Shown here one piece after another: positions 26,449 to 35,344 of a stretch of 64,000 bases of DNA. The DNA is from Sphingomonas aurantiaca (GTDB taxonomy: Bacteria > Pseudomonadota > Alphaproteobacteria > Sphingomonadales > Sphingomonadaceae). Every line of letters starts with the position of its first letter. The stretch's first letter is position 1. Under the pieces are notes generated by a model. The model saw only the letters and a list, made by a program, of their open reading frames with translations, searched no databases and was not told the origin of the DNA. Where the stretch lies: positions 310,001-374,000 of the forward strand of contig NZ_QAOG01000002.1 in NCBI RefSeq assembly GCF_003050705.1, read 5' to 3'. Position numbers and translations under genes: made by a program.

Positions 26449-27492
26449 CTAACTGTTGTCCTTGGGCAGCTGCACGTCGTCTCCTTTTCTGGAATGACGC
26501 TTTGCTCGTCGGTCTATCAGGGCAACGACCTCGGCCAAAGGTATGAAGTCACGCTTACTCTTCAACAGGGTCTTCGCGATGCTGGTCAGGTCAACTCGGT
26601 CCTGTTTGGAGAACTTGAACTCACCGCGCGCGCCCGGCACAGAGACGGTGCCCCGCACAGTCGGTGTCACGTCGTTCTCGTTCTTGACCTTCAGCCGCAA
26701 CGCCGGGATCGGCACCTTTGATGCGCCGTGGACAATCGGGAGCTTCCCCTTGCAGTTTAGATCCACGATCCAGGAACCGTCCGGAGGGGGATCATTGAAC
26801 GCGTAGCCCCAACACTTGCGAAAGCTGACGACGCCAAGCTCCGCATCGTCGTCTGACGCCTGTTGCTGCAGTTCGCGTATCGCCCGCTGGCCACCTTTTC
26901 CCATTTCATCATCGTACGGGCATACGACCACCGACGAGAATAGCTCCGGCGCCTCCCGGCAGGCCGCGAGCAAGCTTCTGGCGGAGAGCTGTCTCCTCAC
27001 GGGCGGCGGCGGGTTCAGCTCCCGCCGCTTGATCTCCGTTCGAATCATTGCAGTAGTGACCAAGAAGGTTTCGTTCTTGTCGTTCCACAGCTCTTCAAAA
27101 AGTCCAGCGACCGACCGCACCACGTCCGGATCGTCTGTGATGATGTTGGCCTCCACGGTGCCACCGACCACATCGCCCTCCTGAGTCAGTCCGTACTTCG
27201 ACGGGTTAGACGAACCTACGACCACGATCGCATCGCCAATGTACATCTTGGCATGCAGACGCCGATGCGATCTGATCAAGGCGCCCAGCATAGCTACCTC
27301 GAGCAGCGCGCTTGGGTTACATGCGGGAGCCTCAAACCTACAGAGCACCCGCACCTTGTCACTGGCGTTCAGTCCAAGCGTCTTGGCGGCTCCGAGGCCC
27401 CAGAAGGGCGCGGCGAAGGATAATTTCCTCGACTTGCGCCGCAGCTTACCGAACTCGGTCGCGAGCCGGTCCTCGCGAAGCATACGGATCAT
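26449..27492 (-). CDS. Phospholipase-D-like protein with one HKD motif
   Basis: 347 aa. RLHAKMYIGDAIVVVGSSNPSKYGL (about residues 78-102) is a PLD HKD-like motif with the His, Lys and downstream GSSN. Only one is present, so activity would need a dimer, as in the Nuc/BfiI type. The C-terminal half (residues ~150-347) is unassigned and rich in charged residues. PLD proteins also occur in DISARM (DrmC) and other phage-defence loci. Convergent with DUF3800; its own promoter is unknown. Confidence 0.78.
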   Translation of the reverse strand: MIRMLREDRLATEFGKLRRKSRKLSFAAPFWGLGAAKTLGLNASDKVRVLCRFEAPACNPSALLEVAMLGALIRSHRRLHAKMYIGDAIVVVGSSNPSKYGLTQEGDVVGGTVEANIITDDPDVVRSVAGLFEELWNDKNETFLVTTAMIRTEIKRRELNPPPPVRRQLSARSLLAACREAPELFSSVVVCPYDDEMGKGGQRAIRELQQQASDDDAELGVVSFRKCWGYAFNDPPPDGSWIVDLNCKGKLPIVHGASKVPIPALRLKVKNENDVTPTVRGTVSVPGARGEFKFSKQDRVDLTSIAKTLLKSKRDFIPLAEVVALIDRRAKRHSRKGDDVQLPKDNS

Positions 27493-27589
27493 CTCGCCTT
27501 TCCGAACACTAGGAGTATTGAAGACGTATATTGCGTCATACCAAATTCCGGATCGCCTAAGTTCATGTGCTTCACCTCAATTATGGCAG

Positions 27590-27915
27590 ACAGTTACACT
27601 GGTGTGTTGTGCAGCATTTGATCACCATGCTCAATCGCCTGCAACCTTGATCACGGCGGTTCTGGGATGCCTTGCAGGCGAAGGGCATCCCGCCTTGCAT
27701 CTCAGGCCGGGAGGTCCTGACTAGAGCCTATCAAGTACGATAAGCACCCCTACAGGTGCGTAACCGTATCGAGATTATGTCCGGACGGCTGAAGGACTGG
27801 TCCCGCGTTTCAACCGACTACGATAGGTCCCCCGACGGTCTTCTTGTCCGCCATAGCCTTCGCTGCCACCGTCATATTCTGGCTTTGATCGGCGATTTCA
27901 CCATACCTCAGTAGC
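27590..27915 (+). pseudogene. IS5-family transposase C-terminal relic
   Basis: The frame FWDALQAKGIPPCISGREVL ... VRNRIEIMSGRLKDWSRVST, then DYDRSPDGLLVRHSL and HRHILAL, is the C-terminal third of an IS5/IS1031-like transposase. A one-base change around YDKHPYR introduces a stop, and the N-terminus and ends are gone. It differs from the copy at 10012. Confidence 0.7.
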
Positions 27916-27923
27916 TGGTAGGA

Positions 27924-29126
27924 TCAGGCGATCATACGCTCGATCGCTGTTCCGATTTGTTCCGCTGCACCGAGGACATGATTGTCATCGAGGTGCGCAT
28001 AGCGCGAGGTCGATTGAGTGTTGCGGTGTCCGAGCAAGCGACCAATCATCGGCAGCGTTTCCCTATTCTTCGCCGCATGACTCGCGAACGTGTGCCGAAG
28101 ATCATGAACTCGAACCCCCGGCAGCCCAGCTCGGTTGCGGATCGACGGCCAGTGATTGCCGATGCGCAGTACCGGCTTGCACAGCACCGGGTTCCAAAAC
28201 AGCCACGCCACGCCCCGCTGGCGTGGCAGGGCGGCGATCACCGCACGGGCTTGATCACCCAGCCAAACGGTACGTGGCCCTGTCTTACTATCGCGCAGCT
28301 TCAGCCGGTTGCCCTTGACGTCCGACCATTGCAGGCTGGCCACCTCGCCCGAACGACACCCCGTCAACAGCAAGAGGGTCACCGCCGACGCGACAACCGC
28401 CTTCAGCTTGTCCTCTCCGGCTTGATCCTCTGCCAGCACTTTGCCCAGCCGCTCTAGCTCAGCGGATGACAGAAAGCGCTCGCAACGGTACTTCCGGTTA
28501 GGACGAACGGTCCGGCATGGATTGGTGTTCTCAAGACGATAGCCCCAGCTTTCTGCCTTTGTCAGCATGTTGACGAGGATGGTCAGGCAGCGGTTGGCAG
28601 CCCCCGGTCCGGTCTCGTCATTAAGCGCGGCGAACCACTGGGTGACATGAGCCTCGTTCAACTCGTCGATGAAGATGCTAGGGAAGGCATGGTCGAGATA
28701 GAGCCGGCGGTACACGCCGTGCGTCGCAAGGGTCGAAGCCTTCCACTGCGCAGACCAGCGCCGCCAATATTCGTCGACGAAATTGCCGAAGCGTGGCGCG
28801 GAGCGGATGCGGGCGCGATCGGTCGCCGGGTCATGACCGACCTGTGCATAGGCGATCACGCGCCGTGCAATCGTCAGCGCCTGATGCTGGCTAATGATCG
28901 TGCTCGGTGCGATCGTTATCGTGCGGAGGCGCCCAGCCATGCGGGTCTGGACGATGTAGACCTCGCGCCCAGTGGGGTAGAGACGCAAACCAAAGCCGCG
29001 CTCATGCTCGAACCAGGTCGTCGACCGAGCCTTGGTGTCGGATCGATAGGGATATGGATATTCAAAGGATATCCCAACTTCGGCCAACGATCCGCGCACG
29101 ATCCTTTTGAGTGCCAGCGCGGTCAT
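27924..29126 (-). CDS. Tyrosine recombinase, intact member of a tandem pair
   Basis: 400 aa. N-terminal arm-binding region (TTWFEHERGFGLRLYPTG, VYIVQTRMAGRLRTITIAP), a core-binding domain, and a full catalytic set: TGCRSGEVASL (Arg), HDLRHTFASHAA (His-x-x-Arg), GRLLGHRNTQSTSRYAHL (His and Tyr). The start ATG overlaps the stop of the upstream recombinase (ATGA), so the pair is translated together. Likely responsible for integration of the nested element, whose end repeat lies upstream of the pair. Confidence 0.9.
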   Translation of the reverse strand: MTALALKRIVRGSLAEVGISFEYPYPYRSDTKARSTTWFEHERGFGLRLYPTGREVYIVQTRMAGRLRTITIAPSTIISQHQALTIARRVIAYAQVGHDPATDRARIRSAPRFGNFVDEYWRRWSAQWKASTLATHGVYRRLYLDHAFPSIFIDELNEAHVTQWFAALNDETGPGAANRCLTILVNMLTKAESWGYRLENTNPCRTVRPNRKYRCERFLSSAELERLGKVLAEDQAGEDKLKAVVASAVTLLLLTGCRSGEVASLQWSDVKGNRLKLRDSKTGPRTVWLGDQARAVIAALPRQRGVAWLFWNPVLCKPVLRIGNHWPSIRNRAGLPGVRVHDLRHTFASHAAKNRETLPMIGRLLGHRNTQSTSRYAHLDDNHVLGAAEQIGTAIERMIA

Positions 29127-30436
29127 GCCCGCAGCCCCATCGCTTGAGCCAGCGCGCCAGAGACCCGCTGTGCGGCATCCCCAATGACGTCGTCTGCAAG
29201 GTGCGCGTACCGGGCGGTGGTCTCCGGCAGCACGTGACCAAGCAGTTTGCCGATCGTAGCGAGGGGGACGTTGTCCATAATAGCGGTGGATGCGAAGCTG
29301 TGCCGCAGGTCATGAATGCGAAGGTCTGGCATCGATCACCGCTGACGCAGTGCCGTCCACCAGCTGACGACGGCGACAGGCGCTTTGCCGGTTCTGTCTG
29401 GGAACACCAGAGAGAAATCCTCACGGCGGGGCAAGGCGTCCAGAATGGCCATCGCCTGACTGTTCAGCCAGATAGTCTTCGCGCCTGTCTTGCTATCGGG
29501 CAACGCCAGACCAGGCGGTTGCACCCACGCCCAACGTAGGTCGCGGATCTCTCCGACCCGCGCGCCCGTGTAGAGCAGCAGCCTGACGATCGCGACCTGC
29601 GCCGGGTGGGTTGCTTCCGCGTCCCGAAGCGCCGCGCCCAGTCGGCGATATTCCAGCGGCGAAAGAAAGCGCTCCTTTGGCTCGCGGGGGTAGCGGGGGA
29701 GACCCCGACAAGGGTTCGAACCCTTGCGCCGGAAATGGAGCGCCTCGGCATATTTCAGGAGACTGGCCAGCACCGGCACCGCCCGATTGAAACGGGTTTC
29801 GGCGCACCCCGCACAATCGTCACGCCAGCGGATCACATCGGCTGGCAACACCTCGGCGACCCGCGTTCCGCCAAAGACCGGTGCGAGGTCGCGCCGCCAT
29901 GCATCATGGTTGCGCTTGGCGGTCGAAGGCTTCCAGTAACGGGCAATGTCGTCCCAGTAGGTTTCGACATAGGCAGACAACGTCGGTGTGGCCTTCACCG
30001 ACCTATGCTTGGGCAAGCCGTCCAGCGCCACCTCGGCCAACAGACGGCGCGCCTGGGCACGCGCAAGGGTTGCGTCCACGTCCTCGACCCGTCCGATCGT
30101 AACGCGGCGCTGCTTACCGCGATGACGAAGCCGCACTGTCCAGAAAGCGTGTCCGCTTGGTCGGATACGGAGGCCGAACCCGGCAAGTTCCGCGTCCCAG
30201 ATGACATATTCCGCAGGGCGGGCAGGATGGCTTTTGCGAGCAAAATTACCGTCCAGTAGTGCCCGTTTTTCAGCTCTGGAGCCATTGGGGACCAAATGGC
30301 CATCAGAAGGGGCCAAATCAGGTTCGCAACCGACTAAAAACGTTGATTTTTTGGGGACCAAATGGCCATCGCCAGGCCCCAAACTGCAAGCCGCTATTGA
30401 GCGACGCACCATTGATTTTGCTAGCTTTTTTTCCAT
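29123..30436 (-). pseudogene. Tyrosine recombinase interrupted by an in-frame TGA
   Basis: The first segment (366 codons, ending ...WWTALRQR) has the arm-binding domain (YVIWDAELAGFGLRIRPSGH) and the first catalytic Arg (TGARVGEIRDL). A TGA at 29336-29338 then stops it. Two codons on, in the same frame, an ATG opens 69 residues holding the rest of the active site (HDLRHSFASTA, GKLLGHVLPETTARYAHL). So a single stop splits one recombinase; only readthrough or reassociation of two pieces would restore it. Its first ~50 codons are built on a repeated sequence and may not be original coding sequence. Confidence 0.82.
30287..30370. repeat. 18-bp direct repeats inside the recombinase 5' end
   Basis: GGGGACCAAATGGCCATC at 30287-30304 and 30353-30370, 66 bp apart, with a weaker GGGGCCAAATC between. 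They lie 80-160 bp from the element end and are good candidates for arm-type integrase sites. Confidence 0.55.
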
Positions 30437-30447
30437 TCTGCAAGCGT

Positions 30448-30466
30448 AGCTTGCGTAAGGTGTGCT
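30448..30466 (+). repeat. Right end repeat of the nested element
   Basis: Exact copy of 8374-8392. It overlaps a small palindrome GCAAGC-GTA-GCTTGC (30440-30454) and is followed by GTGCTC-N5-GAGCAC, giving the paired inverted core sites expected for a tyrosine recombinase. Confidence 0.65.
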
Positions 30467-30482
30467 CTACGCGAGCACGCTG

Positions 30483-30544
30483 TTGAACGAACATCCGGTA
30501 TCGACAATGGGCAGGGCCGGCTTAAATGCCCGGTTATGGGTCCT
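30483..30544. repeat. Dispersed ~60-bp repeat, copy A
   Basis: Begins TTGAACGAACATCCGGT and ends AAATGCCCGGTTATGGGTCC. Member of a family of six in this half of the island. Confidence 0.5.
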
Positions 30545-30645
30545 CGTGATGCCGCCGGCTTCGCCGTGCGCGCATGTTAGCTACGTAGGTTCTAAGGGCG
30601 ATTTATCCGCCGTCGTTCGTTGGGCAGACGAGGAGTAGCACATTC

Positions 30646-31971
30646 ATGTCCCGTCGTGTCCTGATCACCGGCGCCAGCGTCGCCGGCAACACCGTCGCCT
30701 GGTGGCTTGGGCGTGCTGGCTTTGACGTTACCGTGGTCGAACGAGAGTCGGGCTTTCGCGATGGCGGCCAGAACATCGACGTGCGTGGAGTCGGCCGCGA
30801 GGTGCTTCGCCGAATGGGACTGGAGCAGACCGCGCTGGAGCAGGGCACCGGCGAGGAGGGGACGGCGTGGGTCGAGGAGGACGGCACGATTGTCGCCCAG
30901 TTCCTCACCGCCGACACGGGCACCGACGGACCCACCGCTGAGATGGAGATCCTGCGAGGCGATCTGGCTCGCCTGCTCTACGAGCCGGCGAAGGACCATG
31001 CGACCTACCGGTTCGGCGACAGCATCGCGGATATTGCGCAGGATGATGACGGCGCGACCGTCAAGTTCGCTGGGGGCATCACCGAGCGATACGAGTTGGT
31101 CATTGTCGCCGAGGGCATCGGGTCGCAGACCCGGGAGCTAGTCTTCCCGGGTGAGAACGCGCCGCGCTGGATGGATCTGACGATCGCCTACTTCACCATT
31201 CCGCGACAGCCGGAAGACGATCGCCTGTGGCGCTGGTACAATGCACCCGGCGGCCGCAGCGTGTCGCTCCGCCCCGATCGGCACGGTACCGCCCGTGCGA
31301 TGCTGTCGGTTCAGCAGCCCCCGAAGGGCGAGCAGGATTGGGATGTCGAGCGCCAGAAGGCGGGGCTGCGCGAGCGCTTTGCCAATGCGGGCTGGCAAAG
31401 TGCGCGCGTGCTGGCCGGCATGGAAACGACCGACGACTTCTACTTCGACGTCCTTCGCCAGGTGCGGATGCCGCGCTGGTCGAAGGGGCATGTCGTGCTG
31501 ACCGGCGACGCCGCTTGGTGCGCGACACCGATCGCCGGCTACGGCACGACCCTGGCGGTCACTGGCGCCTATGTGCTGGCCCAAGAACTGATCCGCTCGA
31601 CCGAAGTGCTCGCGGCGCTGGCGGCCTATGAGCAGGCGATGCGGCCGATGGTCGAGGATGCACAGGGCGTACCCAAGATCGCGCCGCGGCTGGCCAACCC
31701 GCACAGCCAGCTCGGCATCCGGCTGCTCCACGGCGTTCTCAACTTGGCGAGCCGCCCCGCAGTGCGCGGCGTCGCCAGCAAGCTGTTCGGCGGCCGCTCG
31801 AAGGACGTCGACCTGTCACGCTACGACGCTCCGGCTTCCAAAGCGCCAACGATCGCCGCGGACGGGTTCCAGCCGAACCGCCTATTGCCGTTGCTCGGGC
31901 TCGCCGCTGGGCTCGGCGTCGCGACCCTGCTTGTCGCGCGCAGCCGTCGTGACGGTCGGGCGGCAGGGTGA
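30646..31971 (+). CDS. FAD-dependent monooxygenase (PHBH/TetX-like)
   Basis: 441 aa. N-terminal dinucleotide fold VLITGASVAGNTVAWWLGRA (GxGxxG variant ending in Asn), the conserved Glu/Arg of WLGRAGFDVTVVERES, and the second FAD motif LTGDAAWCATPIAGYGTTLA near residue 283. Enzymes of this class hydroxylate aromatic or antibiotic substrates using NAD(P)H. The last ~40 residues add a hydrophobic segment (LLPLLGLAAGLGVATLLVA) with a basic end, suggesting membrane anchoring. No linked pathway genes, so substrate cannot be inferred. Confidence 0.85.
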   Translation: MSRRVLITGASVAGNTVAWWLGRAGFDVTVVERESGFRDGGQNIDVRGVGREVLRRMGLEQTALEQGTGEEGTAWVEEDGTIVAQFLTADTGTDGPTAEMEILRGDLARLLYEPAKDHATYRFGDSIADIAQDDDGATVKFAGGITERYELVIVAEGIGSQTRELVFPGENAPRWMDLTIAYFTIPRQPEDDRLWRWYNAPGGRSVSLRPDRHGTARAMLSVQQPPKGEQDWDVERQKAGLRERFANAGWQSARVLAGMETTDDFYFDVLRQVRMPRWSKGHVVLTGDAAWCATPIAGYGTTLAVTGAYVLAQELIRSTEVLAALAAYEQAMRPMVEDAQGVPKIAPRLANPHSQLGIRLLHGVLNLASRPAVRGVASKLFGGRSKDVDLSRYDAPASKAPTIAADGFQPNRLLPLLGLAAGLGVATLLVARSRRDGRAAG

Positions 31972-31991
31972 TCAACCGGGTCACGGTTTGA

Positions 31992-32087
31992 CACGACGGC
32001 GACTGCCCCTTCTGCCAGCGCGAGATCGCGCTGACGCGCGGGCTCGACACGCGTCGGGCCATCACGTTCGCCGTCGATACCCGTTGA
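31992..32087 (+). pseudogene. DCC-family (DUF393) thiol-disulfide oxidoreductase relic
   Basis: HDGDCPFCQREIALTRGLDT followed by RRAITFA matches the start of DCC-family proteins with the CxxC motif, but the frame stops after ~31 codons and is preceded by a stop. Remainder lost. Confidence 0.6.
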
Positions 32088-32160
32088 TCGGTACCTGACC
32101 GGCGACGCAACCGTCTAATTTTTGGAGCATTCGGCGCCTCGGGTCTTGGATCCGGACGGC

Positions 32161-32220
32161 TGAACGGATGTCTGCTTTCGGAGACACGATAAGAGGCGCT
32201 GAATGTCGCCTTGTGGGTCT
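32161..32220. repeat. Dispersed ~60-bp repeat, copy B
   Basis: TGAACGGATGTCTGCTTTCG ... CTGAATGTCGCCTTGTGGGT. Lies in the 358-bp gap between two convergent genes, which otherwise holds only the DCC relic. Confidence 0.5.
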
Positions 32221-32330
32221 TCAAAACGGCGGAGTAGCCGGTCTGCAATGCGCCCCAAATGTGGTCCTTCGCCGCCATCATCATCGATACCGAGAATTCA
32301 TAGGGCTGCTAATTGTTGCGCTTCCCGCGG

Positions 32331-35300
32331 TCATGCAGCCCCTTCTAGCGCCGGTTGAAGTGCCCGGTGAAAGGCATCACCTCGCCGCCCGATGATGGCT
32401 GTCAATTGGGCCGCATTCAGCGCCAGAATAGCATCTTTGTCGCGATGCCCGGCTCGATAGAGCGACAGAATTTCACCGCGTGTAAGAGGGAACGAAACGG
32501 CGGACATAGGAAGCGCATCAGCGGGGAGACCAAGGTCGAGTCGGGTTAGCAGCAGGGCCGCCGCTTCCTGATCGTCTGCCCGGTCAAGAACGATGGCCGC
32601 GATCCGTAACGCAGAGTCCAAGAGAAAGCGTGAGCCATCTGCAAATCCCCGGATGTCTCCGTGCCCAACGCGCGAAAAGGCATTTGATGAGTAGCGAGCT
32701 TCGATATCGGTCGTCGGCTCACCCGCGATCCAATCGCTTACAATCAACGCGCGCTTACAGCGTCCATAGAAGGCAACATCGCTATCGGCTCGATGGCTCA
32801 AGGAGCGAGCAATGTTGAAACCGAACCGCGCCCCCGCTTCTTGCTGCCAGCGGGGCTCCCCGTTCTTACCACTTTGGGGCGTGTAATCTTCGTCACGCTC
32901 TGGAAGGCACTCGATCAAAACAAGAAGATTTTCGAGCGTCGCATCGCCTGGCTCGATGCGGCGCAATAGCTCAACGAGTCGCATTGCGGATTCTAGACTG
33001 AGCGGCGATTCACCGCAGGCACGGCCTAACATCGTAAGCCGCAGGTTATCGCCCTCTTGGTCAATCAAACCATCCGCGATCATCCGGTTGATGAGGCGCT
33101 CCAGATTTTCGCCCATCTGAACCCGCCAGCCTGGATTCTGGAGCGCAGCGAGATAGCCTCCATAAGTGTTTGCTACCAAATCTATGACCGCCTCACGCGG
33201 CACGTCGCGAACCTGCGCGAGCAAACGGATAACCCAAGTGCCGGGCTGATTGGGATTAAACGAGGACGTAATCGCTTCAGGCTGACCCTGCACATACTGC
33301 CTGAAGAGCTGGTTTCGCTCCATTGGCGTATCGGCGAGAATGATTGATTTACCCTCAGCCTCAAATCCGAGGCGGCCTGCACGTCCAGCCATGTTTTTAT
33401 ACTGCCCCACCGTGTAAGGCGTGCGTACTCGGCCCGGGAAATCGGTTTCGGCGATGATGACTGTCGATGCCGGGGTGTTCACCCCCGCCGCGACGGTGCT
33501 GGTAGCCACAAGGACTTTGATGCTGCCGTTGTGGCCGCGAAAGCCTCTCTCGACAGCCACGCGCTCGTCTCTTGTCAAATCGCCATTGTGAAAGGCGACG
33601 CCGCCTGCGAGGGCCCGACGAAGGCGTTCGGACATAGCTGACGGATCGCCTTCGGGGAGCGCGTCGAGAACGTCTTGCGCGGCATCGAGCCCCAGTTCGT
33701 TGGCAAGATATTCCGCACACCCACTTGCCGGTCCGCGCGCGTTTCTGAACACGATGACTTTCTCGCCCCTAGCGACAAGCTGCTGTACCAACGGAACGAT
33801 GACGTCTTGCGAAGATGGCTTTGGCCTACGCTGTTGAATCCGGTGGCGCTCGATAAACTGAACCGTTTCCGCGCCGCCCGGTCCCGCCCTTGTCAACGCG
33901 CCGCTCCGGTCCAACGCGCCCTCAACTAGGGGGACGGGGCGTTCATTCGTTTGCAGCAACGCACAATCAAGCCAGCGGTCAAAATTATTGGTGTGGCCGA
34001 TAACGGCGCTTAAGGTGATAACCTGCGGGCTCACACCGCGCTGTCGCGCGCTGACCAAGCTGGTCAGGAGCAGTTCTACCACCATTCCACGTCCAGGCTC
34101 GGTGATAAATTGCGCTTCATCGAGCACCACAAGCCCAATTTGGTTGAGGATATGCGTGGACGAAACCGAAAGGCTTAGAAACTTTTCGTAGGTGAAGAAT
34201 GCAATGTCGTATTTTCCGCGCAGGACTTCCCCGACCTGATCTTGCCAGTCTCCGCTACACCGCGCGATACGAAGACCAAGACGTCCTCCGTAAAGGGCGG
34301 AAAAGTCCTCAAATTTCTCGTTTACAAGCGCCTTATACGGCAGCAAGAAAACGGCCTTCTTACCATCGGCGATAGCTTTTAGCGCCGCCAGTTCGCCCAC
34401 AAAGGTTTTGCCTGCGCTGGTTGGCGCGACGACCATAAGCGATTGACCGCTGAGAATGCCTCTATCGTTGACCGCCGCGATTTGGAGGGCGTTGAGCCCA
34501 CCCGGAAAACGCTCATGCCAGGCGTCGATGGCTTCTTCGGGAATGCCAGCTTGGCTCAGTTCACGGATATCTCCGGTGGTTTGCAGGTTGCCATACTCCG
34601 GAAATGCGGCCCTGTAGCGGTCGCCGATACGACCGGGCGGCAACATCAGATCGCCCTGAGTTTGACCGAACATGGTTGGCGATTGTTCGTAGCCGAAGCG
34701 TCCCGCATCAGCCCCAACCAGGCGGGTGACGCGATCAACGATCTCCAGCACGCCGATCGGCACTTCAGCCGCTAGCAGGGTGTCGATGATGGCCTTCGTG
34801 AAAAGGCCATGCCGCGTCTGCGGATCTTCCAACGCTTCCTGCTCGGCAGAGGACGCGGCGAAAAGTATCCTGCCCTGACCAGCCACCTCCACTAGGGGAA
34901 ACGCGATGCCGTTTCGAGGCACGAGCCCGACATCGAGGACACGTGCAGGAGCGCCCCCACTGAAACAGCAATCGAGCAGGAGGATTACGGCGCGCGCGCG
35001 GGTGTCGCGAAAACGCTGCGCCAGTTCATCCATCCCTAACGTTGTGCCAGGAATATCGGCAACGCTTGTATCATGCAGAACAAGTCGATGGTCGGGAGTT
35101 CCATGACCAGCGAAGCCAAGGATGACTACATCAGTTTCGTCGGCAGCACCGAGCGTCGCATCCATCGCCGCGCGCACGGCTTCCAACGTAGCATTTTCGT
35201 TCGTTATGAGCTGCGGGTCTAAGCCCTGAATGGAATCCGACATAATCGCCCACAGGGCGGTTGCGTCACGTGCCGCGCCTGTGAGGTCTCCCACGAAAGG

Positions 35301-35342
35301 GTCGCTATGTCGGTCGATCCCGAAGAAGGCCGCCCGCATCAT
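32331..35342 (-). CDS. Caspase-like peptidase fused to a Ski2-like SF2 helicase
   Basis: 1,003 aa. Residues 1-235 are a caspase (C14)-like domain: FFGIDRHSDPFVGDLTGAARD start, catalytic His80 in GFAGHG, catalytic Cys126 in LLLDCCFSGG, and FAASSAEQEALED further on. Residues ~285-670 are a Ski2-like helicase: Walker A APTSAGKT (306-313), DEAQ box VVLDEAQFI (408-411), TLSAVIG (motif III), VLVATSTVAAGVNTPA (motif V) and QYKNMAGRAGR (motif VI). The last ~330 residues are a helical C-terminal region as in Ski2 enzymes. A nucleic-acid-sensing helicase that unleashes a protease would be a natural abortive-infection design; this is inference. Two bases separate it from the upstream DUF2158 gene. Confidence 0.88.
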   Translation of the reverse strand: MMRAAFFGIDRHSDPFVGDLTGAARDATALWAIMSDSIQGLDPQLITNENATLEAVRAAMDATLGAADETDVVILGFAGHGTPDHRLVLHDTSVADIPGTTLGMDELAQRFRDTRARAVILLLDCCFSGGAPARVLDVGLVPRNGIAFPLVEVAGQGRILFAASSAEQEALEDPQTRHGLFTKAIIDTLLAAEVPIGVLEIVDRVTRLVGADAGRFGYEQSPTMFGQTQGDLMLPPGRIGDRYRAAFPEYGNLQTTGDIRELSQAGIPEEAIDAWHERFPGGLNALQIAAVNDRGILSGQSLMVVAPTSAGKTFVGELAALKAIADGKKAVFLLPYKALVNEKFEDFSALYGGRLGLRIARCSGDWQDQVGEVLRGKYDIAFFTYEKFLSLSVSSTHILNQIGLVVLDEAQFITEPGRGMVVELLLTSLVSARQRGVSPQVITLSAVIGHTNNFDRWLDCALLQTNERPVPLVEGALDRSGALTRAGPGGAETVQFIERHRIQQRRPKPSSQDVIVPLVQQLVARGEKVIVFRNARGPASGCAEYLANELGLDAAQDVLDALPEGDPSAMSERLRRALAGGVAFHNGDLTRDERVAVERGFRGHNGSIKVLVATSTVAAGVNTPASTVIIAETDFPGRVRTPYTVGQYKNMAGRAGRLGFEAEGKSIILADTPMERNQLFRQYVQGQPEAITSSFNPNQPGTWVIRLLAQVRDVPREAVIDLVANTYGGYLAALQNPGWRVQMGENLERLINRMIADGLIDQEGDNLRLTMLGRACGESPLSLESAMRLVELLRRIEPGDATLENLLVLIECLPERDEDYTPQSGKNGEPRWQQEAGARFGFNIARSLSHRADSDVAFYGRCKRALIVSDWIAGEPTTDIEARYSSNAFSRVGHGDIRGFADGSRFLLDSALRIAAIVLDRADDQEAAALLLTRLDLGLPADALPMSAVSFPLTRGEILSLYRAGHRDKDAILALNAAQLTAIIGRRGDAFHRALQPALEGAA

Positions 35343-35344
35343 GC

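Larger units (their letters stand above)
8374..30466. mobile_element. Nested integrative element carrying a defence island, about 22 kb
   Basis: Flanked by exact 19-bp repeats. The overlapping recombinase genes (27924-30436, reading inward) begin 12 bp from the right repeat, the usual place for int. Cargo: Druantia-like genes, a restriction-modification operon with a repair glycosylase, DUF3800 and PLD proteins, plus decayed genes and an IS5-family insertion on the left. The in-frame stop in one recombinase suggests it may be fixed in place. Confidence 0.6.

Noticed and set aside
14483..27492. Full DISARM system (helicase, DUF1998, PLD, methylase)
   Set aside because: DISARM uses separate DrmA and DrmB proteins; here the helicase and DUF1998 are in one 1,821-aa protein, which fits DruE better, and the PLD gene is convergent and not in the operon.
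27924..30436. RIT element (three tyrosine recombinases)
   Set aside because: Only two recombinases are present and no third frame was found up- or downstream.
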